This document shows positions 6,211-10,469 of a stretch of DNA of 10,469 nt, one piece after another; within the stretch, counting starts at the first letter, position 1; each line of letters starts with the position of its first letter. The position numbers were made by a program, and so were the translations under genes. A model generated the notes under the pieces. The model was not told the DNA's origin, did no database searches, and saw only the letters and a program-made list of their open reading frames with translations. Origin of the DNA: Acidimicrobiales bacterium (lineage in GTDB: Bacteria; Actinomycetota; Acidimicrobiia; Acidimicrobiales; JABEUL01); the NCBI GenBank assembly GCA_013044465.1, contig JABEUL010000139.1:1-10469 (forward strand). Reading direction: 5' to 3'.

Positions 6211-7398
6211 GTGGGTGCTGAGGTATTTGGAAATGTGGAGCCTGGCTTTGAAAATGTAGCTGAAGTTTTTGAGGAAAACTTTATCTCAAGAGGTGAAGTC
6301 GGAGCATCATGTGCAATATATGTGGATGGCCAACTGGTGGTTGATCTCTATGGAGGGGTTGCAAATATTGATACAGGAGAAAAATGGAGCGAAGATACTC
6401 TTCAACTAGTCTTTTCCACCACAAAAGGCGCAACAGCACTTGCTGCAAATATATTGATTGGACGAGGCGAGCTTGATCCGGACGAATACGTTTATAAATA
6501 CTGGCCTGAGTTCAAATCCAATGGAAAAGATTCAATTACGGTTGGGATGCTTATGTGCCACCAAGCGGGTCTCCCCTACATCGAGAAGGAACTCGATCTC
6601 GACCAAGTAATTGAATGGCATCCTGTAGTAGAGGCCCTTGCCGATCAACAACCAATATGGGTTCCCGGCGAGTCCCATGGTTACCATGCAATCACATATG
6701 GATGGCTAGTTGGTGAAGTGGTAAGAAGGGCAAGTGGAGCCCCTTCATTTGGTCAGTTCTTTGCAAATGAAGTAGCGAAACCTTTGGGACTGGATTTTTA
6801 TATCGGCCTTCCAAATGAACTAACGAGCCGTGTATCGAAATTAATTACCATCAAGCGTCCTGAAGATGAGGAATTAGGAAAACTTTACGACATGGTCTTG
6901 GGGCCAGATACCTTGACTGGGAAAGCATTAAAGTCACCTTCACCGGCTTTGGAAAATATGGAAGTTTGGAACAATCCTCAAATCTTTGCAGCTGAGATCC
7001 CGTCTGCCAATGGAATCACTAATGCTAAATCACTTGCAAAAATGTATGCTTCATGTGTTGGAGAAGTTGACGGAATAAGGCTTCTCCCAGAAAACCAGAT
7101 GAAAAAGGCCACCGTAGCTAGAACATCCGGAGCAGATTTGGTGCTTTTTTTCCCCACCCTTTTTGGACTTGGTTTCATGCTTCCCTCGCAAGCAAGCCTT
7201 TATGCCGGGCCAGATGCATTTGGCCACGATGGGGCTGGTGGGAGTCATGCATGGGCTGATTCAAGGCACAATATAGGATTTGGCTACGTAATGAACTACA
7301 TGGAAGCGAGCCTCAACGGAGATCCAAGATCGAGGTCTCTCACGAATGCTATTTACGAAGCACTCGGCGATAAACCCCCATCTGCAACTTTGGTATAA
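6211..7398 (+). CDS. Serine hydrolase of beta-lactamase fold (family VIII esterase-like)
   Basis: The 395-residue protein belongs to the class C beta-lactamase/penicillin-binding-protein-fold serine hydrolases often annotated as EstB-type esterases. The SxxK nucleophile motif is S69-T-T-K72 (LVFSTTKGATALA). The catalytic tyrosine is most likely Y158 in HGYHAITYGWLVGEVVRR (156-173). A C-terminal GHDGAGGSHAWAD segment (338-350) supplies the glycine-rich strand that replaces the KTG box. Such enzymes usually hydrolyse short-chain esters or amides; true beta-lactam resistance is less likely. No signal peptide is seen, so it is probably cytoplasmic. The GTG start is well supported by AGGAG five bases upstream. 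It is the only complete plus-strand gene here, facing away from one TetR gene and converging on another. The palindrome in its promoter suggests repression by a dimeric regulator. The natural substrate is unknown. Confidence 0.92.
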   Translation: MGAEVFGNVEPGFENVAEVFEENFISRGEVGASCAIYVDGQLVVDLYGGVANIDTGEKWSEDTLQLVFSTTKGATALAANILIGRGELDPDEYVYKYWPEFKSNGKDSITVGMLMCHQAGLPYIEKELDLDQVIEWHPVVEALADQQPIWVPGESHGYHAITYGWLVGEVVRRASGAPSFGQFFANEVAKPLGLDFYIGLPNELTSRVSKLITIKRPEDEELGKLYDMVLGPDTLTGKALKSPSPALENMEVWNNPQIFAAEIPSANGITNAKSLAKMYASCVGEVDGIRLLPENQMKKATVARTSGADLVLFFPTLFGLGFMLPSQASLYAGPDAFGHDGAGGSHAWADSRHNIGFGYVMNYMEASLNGDPRSRSLTNAIYEALGDKPPSATLV

Positions 7399-7482
7399 CA
7401 ACTCTTTTAGCTCTGAACTAGTGGAAGTTTTGAACTTGTTAAATCATACTCAGCAACAACGAAACTCAAGATTCAAAAAAGT

Positions 7483-7519
7483 AGGCTTCAATTAAAACCA
7501 AGGCTTCAACTAAGAAGCC
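7483..7519 (-). terminator. Direct repeat and short stem-loop between convergent esterase and TetR genes
   Basis: AGGCTTCAA occurs twice (7483-7491 and 7501-7509), 18 bases apart. The second copy forms a perfect 6-bp stem, GGCTTC (7502-7507) with GAAGCC (7514-7519), with a 6-base loop containing the TetR stop codon. Read on the minus strand the stem is followed by TTGGTTTTAAT, a loose T-rich tract, so it may be a weak terminator for the TetR gene. On the plus strand no T-run follows, so it does not explain termination of the esterase message. Confidence 0.35.
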
Positions 7520-8148
7520 GATGAAATTCCTGCTCCCACCAAACCGCTGCATACTAAATCAGTAAGGTGTTCAACATAGTTGTCAGGTACATAGTGTCTG
7601 ACACTTAGCCACCACTCGGTAGTGGAAAATACCATTCCAAGTATCGCAACCGCCATTGTTTCAGCAGAATCGGTTTCTCGTCCTGCTTCACTTAGCTGCT
7701 CTTCAAGATAACGAACAATTACTTCAGCAATTGGAGGCATCAAAGATGGAAGAGTTGCTACGACATTGGGGCTAGTCGCACCTCTTACAAGGAATCGATA
7801 AAGCTGGGGTTCTTTCAGAGCAAAGGATACAAATATATCAATTGCTGAATGGACGGCATCTCTGGCACTATGAGTTCCATCTAATAAAACATCAAATGTC
7901 ATTTCAAGATTACCCAGTAATCGATCTGTTAATGCAGCTGCAAGTCCTGACTTGTCTCCGAAGTAGTCATAGAAAACCGGCTTTGAAAATCCAGCTTCCC
8001 TGGCAATTTCAGTCATAGATGCCTCCGGTCCATGTTTGCGAATTGCCCTAATTGCTCCGGCAAGAAGTTCGGATCTTTTCTCGGACTCAGCTAGTCGCTT
8101 TTTCTCTTCACGCTCAGCACTGGTCAATTTAGGATCTTGGGGAGTCAC
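7510..8148 (-). CDS. TetR-family transcriptional regulator
   Basis: The 212-residue protein starts with a charged segment (AEREEKKRLAESEKRSELL, residues 11-29) leading into the first TetR helix. The helix-turn-helix is at about 45-64 (MTEIAREAGFSKPVFYDYFGDKSGL), and a helical C-terminal effector domain includes EPQLYRFLVRG (113-123), frequent in TetR proteins with a large hydrophobic-ligand pocket. The GTG at 8148 is the first possible start because an in-frame TAG lies two codons upstream. No good ribosome-binding site precedes it; a TATAGG-like -10 a few bases upstream suggests a leaderless message, but this is weaker than for the TetR gene at 4218. It is more like common AcrR/TetR proteins than the FPGG pair. 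It converges with the esterase and lies 97 bases downstream of the metallophosphoesterase gene on the same strand, so its target is uncertain. Confidence 0.92.
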   Translation of the reverse strand: MTPQDPKLTSAEREEKKRLAESEKRSELLAGAIRAIRKHGPEASMTEIAREAGFSKPVFYDYFGDKSGLAAALTDRLLGNLEMTFDVLLDGTHSARDAVHSAIDIFVSFALKEPQLYRFLVRGATSPNVVATLPSLMPPIAEVIVRYLEEQLSEAGRETDSAETMAVAILGMVFSTTEWWLSVRHYVPDNYVEHLTDLVCSGLVGAGISSAS

Positions 8149-8245
8149 AACCTATATCTTGCCCCGTTTTTTCACCTACAAGCGCCATTTGGCTCTTTAT
8201 TGCCTAAATACCAGGAAAATGCGAGGTTCACCTAGTTTCTAAATA

Positions 8246-8839
8246 TCACCAGGAGATGATTTCGAGGTCCTGAACTTTGTCTCTCAGTAGCTGTGCCAAA
8301 GTCTCTTCTTCAACCAGCTTTCCTTTCCAGGCATCAAGGCCAACGTTAATTTGCCCTGCACTTACTCTCCATTTCTCATGAACGTGACCGTGGAGAAGCG
8401 GTAGTCCAAGATTTGTGGGCCTAAATTGAGTCAATCGATCCGTCTCTCTGCTGTCCCCGAAGTAGGGAAAATGACAAGCCAGTGCCTTCACTCCTCCAAT
8501 TTCAACTTCAACGGCACCTACATGAATCTCGGAAAAACCAACTTCCATATATTTATCAACCCATCTTTGGTGGTCACCTCTAGAAGTATCAAAACATCGA
8601 TCGTGATTTCCCGCAACTAAGACTAGATGAGCATTGATACTTTTGATTAGTCCAAGATTCTCACCAATATCACCCATTGCCACATCGCCAAGAATCCAAA
8701 GCTCATCGTCTGGGAGCAAAGTCTCATAGCACTGAGAGAGTATTGCGTCATTCATCTCCCCCACAGATCCAAATGGTCGCCTACAGTACTTAATAATATT
8801 TTGATGACCTAGATGCCAATCCGCGCTCCAGTATCTCAT
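8246..8839 (-). CDS. Small metallophosphoesterase (calcineurin-like)
   Basis: A two-metal phosphoesterase of 197 residues if started at the ATG at 8839. All core motifs are present: D-x-H in SADWHLGH (D7, H9), GDVAMG (D52), GNHD (77-80), ACHFPY (H123) and HGHVH (150-154), followed by NVGLDAW (166-171). This short form is typical of stand-alone bacterial and phage phosphoesterases whose substrate (nucleotide, phosphodiester or protein phosphate) is generally unknown. A longer frame begins at 8944 but would overlap the upstream membrane protein gene by 89 bases and add 35 residues before the first beta strand. The MRYWSADWHLGH start fits the fold, has AGGG just upstream, and leaves a 16-base gap, so the two genes are probably one operon. 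No signal peptide, hence cytoplasmic. A TetR gene lies downstream on the same strand. Confidence 0.92.
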   Translation of the reverse strand: MRYWSADWHLGHQNIIKYCRRPFGSVGEMNDAILSQCYETLLPDDELWILGDVAMGDIGENLGLIKSINAHLVLVAGNHDRCFDTSRGDHQRWVDKYMEVGFSEIHVGAVEVEIGGVKALACHFPYFGDSRETDRLTQFRPTNLGLPLLHGHVHEKWRVSAGQINVGLDAWKGKLVEEETLAQLLRDKVQDLEIISW

Positions 8840-8855
8840 TTTCCCTTGCCTTAGT

Positions 8856-9881
8856 TCAGTTCTTTTCCACCGATGGATTTCTTGTTCCGCTTCCAAGCTT
8901 TTTGCCATGATGTTCCGAAGCCAAAAGAAAAACCGGTAATGCAATTATCACATATATAAGCAATACCCAAACTGGGCCCAAGAAGTTGGCATCCTGGAAA
9001 TATGCAATATTTCTAATCCCTTGCAAACCAGCCCCAGTTGGAATGTAATAACCGATATATCTCCATATCCCGCTTAGAAATGCCCTCGGGAATGGTCCGC
9101 CAGAGGAGGGATTGCCAATAATTACAAAGAGAATCACAGAAAGAGCAATTCCAAGATCTCCCACAAGACCTTGAAGCGCACTTGAAGTTATTGCCACTGA
9201 ATAGACCACTAAAATCCCAATTAAAATGAGTTCAAAAACATTGCCCTGGAATAGATGAAGGCCATTTCTCACCATCAAAATTCCAAAAACTGCAGAAAAA
9301 AATGCAAACACTAAAAGGACGGCTGATCTGAGCAAGGCTTGCTTTAGCCTAGGCTCAGTCCCCCTGGCAAGACCAAGTGCACTTGCCACCAAGTATCCAC
9401 CTACAACCCAGCCAACCACAAGATAAAATGGTCCCAGCCCTTCTGGATCCGAATCAGGAAGCCCGTTGACAACATGAACTTGGGCTTTTACACCGGTTTC
9501 ATGTACTAGTTGATTTACTGCCTCCTGTATTGCAAGTGAAACCGCCGGTGACGGTGCTCCAGAAACCATGACGCTAACTGAGCTTCCTTTGATCAATGCG
9601 TATGCGTCCACATTATTTGAAAGTAGTGCAGTATTGGCCTTTTTCTCACTTGAAATTATGATCGGATCAAATTGGGTACCGGCCGACTTAATTTTGGCCG
9701 CCAAAAGGGTGTCAAGACCACTTGGCCCAACTATTCCAAAAGGAACGTGGTGAGGATAAGGCTTGGTGAGACCACCAACATAAGAGAATATGAAACCTAT
9801 TTCCATGGCTAAGACCCCCACAATCAGAACTGCTGTTCTTGGATATGAAGAATCTTTCAGATGCCGATTGAATTTGGTCAC
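8856..9881 (-). CDS. DUF3533/ABC-2-like multi-pass membrane protein (YhgE/Pip-like)
   Basis: The 341-residue protein has one N-terminal helix (about 16-37), a roughly 110-residue region predicted outside the membrane (about 40-148), and five further helices (about 151-170, 184-204, 215-233, 240-256, 300-321). This layout and the segment NPSSGGPFPRAFLSGIWRY followed by GYYIPTGAGLQGIRN (257-291) match the DUF3533/YhgE-Pip group related to ABC-2-type permeases. No ATP-binding subunit is nearby. Members are often next to TetR regulators and are linked to envelope or export functions, but the transported substrate is not known. The GTG start at 9881 has AAGGA six bases upstream; an ATG two bases earlier on the strand hits a stop at once. 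The metallophosphoesterase follows after 16 bases, and a TetR gene diverges 120 bases away across a strong inverted repeat. Confidence 0.8.
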   Translation of the reverse strand: MTKFNRHLKDSSYPRTAVLIVGVLAMEIGFIFSYVGGLTKPYPHHVPFGIVGPSGLDTLLAAKIKSAGTQFDPIIISSEKKANTALLSNNVDAYALIKGSSVSVMVSGAPSPAVSLAIQEAVNQLVHETGVKAQVHVVNGLPDSDPEGLGPFYLVVGWVVGGYLVASALGLARGTEPRLKQALLRSAVLLVFAFFSAVFGILMVRNGLHLFQGNVFELILIGILVVYSVAITSSALQGLVGDLGIALSVILFVIIGNPSSGGPFPRAFLSGIWRYIGYYIPTGAGLQGIRNIAYFQDANFLGPVWVLLIYVIIALPVFLLASEHHGKKLGSGTRNPSVEKN

Positions 9882-9961
9882 ATGTTTTCCTTGAATAAAA
9901 GTGAACTAATCATGTATTCACGCTAGTTGCATCAAAGTAGCTAGTAGAAACGGTCTATTAA

Positions 9962-9992
9962 CTAATAATCTATGAAAACAATAGATTATTAG
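9962..9992. promoter_or_regulatory. Perfect 12-bp inverted repeat, probable TetR operator
   Basis: CTAATAATCTAT (9962-9973) and its exact reverse complement ATAGATTATTAG (9981-9992) flank a 7-base spacer, giving a 31-base dyad. It lies in the 120-base gap between the divergent membrane protein and TetR genes and overlaps the -35 region of the TetR promoter. This is the size and position expected for a TetR dimer or dimer-pair site controlling both directions. A transcription terminator is unlikely because no gene ends here. Confidence 0.75.
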
Positions 9993-9997
9993 ATTTC

Positions 9998-10006
9998 TGC
10001 TATGCT
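9998..10006 (+). promoter_or_regulatory. Extended -10 promoter of the right-edge TetR gene
   Basis: TGCTATGCT is an extended -10 element (TGn followed by TATGCT at 10001-10006). Transcription would start about seven bases later, at or next to the ATG at 10014, giving a leaderless mRNA. No consensus -35 is seen; the position it would occupy falls in the inverted repeat at 9962-9992, so repressor binding would exclude polymerase. Confidence 0.5.
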
Positions 10007-10013
10007 TTTGACC

Positions 10014-10469
10014 ATGTTGCCAAAAACGGCCAAAGGAGACAGGACTCGGACTTCATTGATCGAAAAGGCGGCAATTCGCTTCGCACGCGATGGTTTTAAC
10101 CAAACAAACCTAAGTGAGATCGCTAGGGACGTTGGCATCAAACCGGCATCTATTTACGCCTACTTCGAAGATAAACGAGACCTCTTCTTCGCTGCACTAA
10201 ACCTTGATAATGCCAGCCTCTTTAACAAGATCGACGAAGAGATACTCGATGACTTCTCTCAAGATTGGAATCTTAGTTTTGAAAAGATATTGGATCTAAT
10301 TGAATTACATCCTCTGACTAAAAGAGTTCTTATGGGCGGAGAAGAGATGGCGTCGGCCAGATTGGAGGTGCTGCCATCAGAGGCACTTCTAATCGAGAAG
10401 CTTGTTGCAAAAATTAAATCGGGTCAAGTGCATAAAATAATTAGGTCCGACATTGACCCTGACTTAATA
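10014..10469 (+). CDS. TetR-family transcriptional regulator, N-terminal part (cut by window edge)
   Basis: An open plus-strand frame runs to the window end: 152 codons from the ATG at 10014, or 156 from an in-frame ATG at 10002. The N-terminal domain is clear: a first helix (TSLIEKAAIRFARDGFNQ) and a helix-turn-helix at about residues 31-50 (TNLSEIARDVGIKPASIYAYFEDKRDLFF). The visible C-terminal part is helical without diagnostic residues and lacks its end. The ATG at 10002 falls inside the extended -10 box, so 10014 is preferred, as a leaderless start. Neither start has an upstream ribosome-binding site. It diverges from the DUF3533-like membrane protein gene, and the inverted repeat between them is probably its own operator. 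The likely role is repression of itself and the membrane protein/phosphoesterase pair until a ligand binds. Confidence 0.9.
   Translation, partial: MLPKTAKGDRTRTSLIEKAAIRFARDGFNQTNLSEIARDVGIKPASIYAYFEDKRDLFFAALNLDNASLFNKIDEEILDDFSQDWNLSFEKILDLIELHPLTKRVLMGGEEMASARLEVLPSEALLIEKLVAKIKSGQVHKIIRSDIDPDLI

Noticed and set aside
6978..7248. Minus-strand open frames opposite the esterase
   Set aside because: Short, no ribosome-binding site, opposite a full-length conserved hydrolase.
6211..7398. Beta-lactam resistance gene
   Set aside because: The SxxK and GGS segments fit family VIII esterases, no signal peptide is present, and nothing links it to antibiotic resistance.

Overview
The window looks like chromosomal DNA of an AT-leaning actinobacterium. 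The strongest clue is the left side, where dapA, then rnj, then the probable first codons of ftsK run in the same direction on the minus strand, an order typical of Actinomycetota. GTG and TTG starts, promoters that seem to give leaderless or nearly leaderless mRNAs, and the abundance of TetR regulators fit this. The moderate base composition and the di-iron/TetR gene content would suit an aquatic lineage such as Acidimicrobiia, but that placement is inference.

Left block (1-2991, minus): a 5' fragment of a probable ftsK, ribonuclease J, and 4-hydroxy-tetrahydrodipicolinate synthase (dapA). These are housekeeping functions: chromosome segregation, RNA processing, and lysine/peptidoglycan precursor synthesis. 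A 174-base gap between dapA and rnj holds a possible 22-28 codon open frame with a strong ribosome-binding site. A GC-rich hairpin sits directly in front of dapA.

Middle block (3031-5870, minus): a ferritin-like di-iron protein with a complete and strikingly symmetric ligand set, preceded by two related TetR regulators that share an SRAT-(V/L)-YR-x-FPGG recognition-helix region. The regulators are separated by 363 bases without a gene. The TetR nearest the di-iron gene has a clear sigma-70-type promoter that overlaps the longest-ORF start, so its true start is probably a few codons further in.

Right block (5871-10469): a beta-lactamase-fold (family VIII-like) esterase on the plus strand whose promoter region contains a perfect 14-bp palindrome. 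It converges on a third TetR gene (minus). Next comes a metallophosphoesterase (minus), closely preceded by a six-helix DUF3533/ABC-2-like membrane protein (minus). A fourth TetR gene diverges from the membrane protein and runs off the right edge. Between the last two lies a perfect 12-bp inverted repeat with a 7-base spacer, the best operator candidate in the window. The likely circuit is a TetR repressor controlling itself and an envelope membrane protein plus phosphoesterase.

No rRNA, tRNA, CRISPR array, insertion sequence or phage feature was seen. The region is mainly ordinary chromosome with a local concentration of four TetR regulators, each beside a different effector gene.
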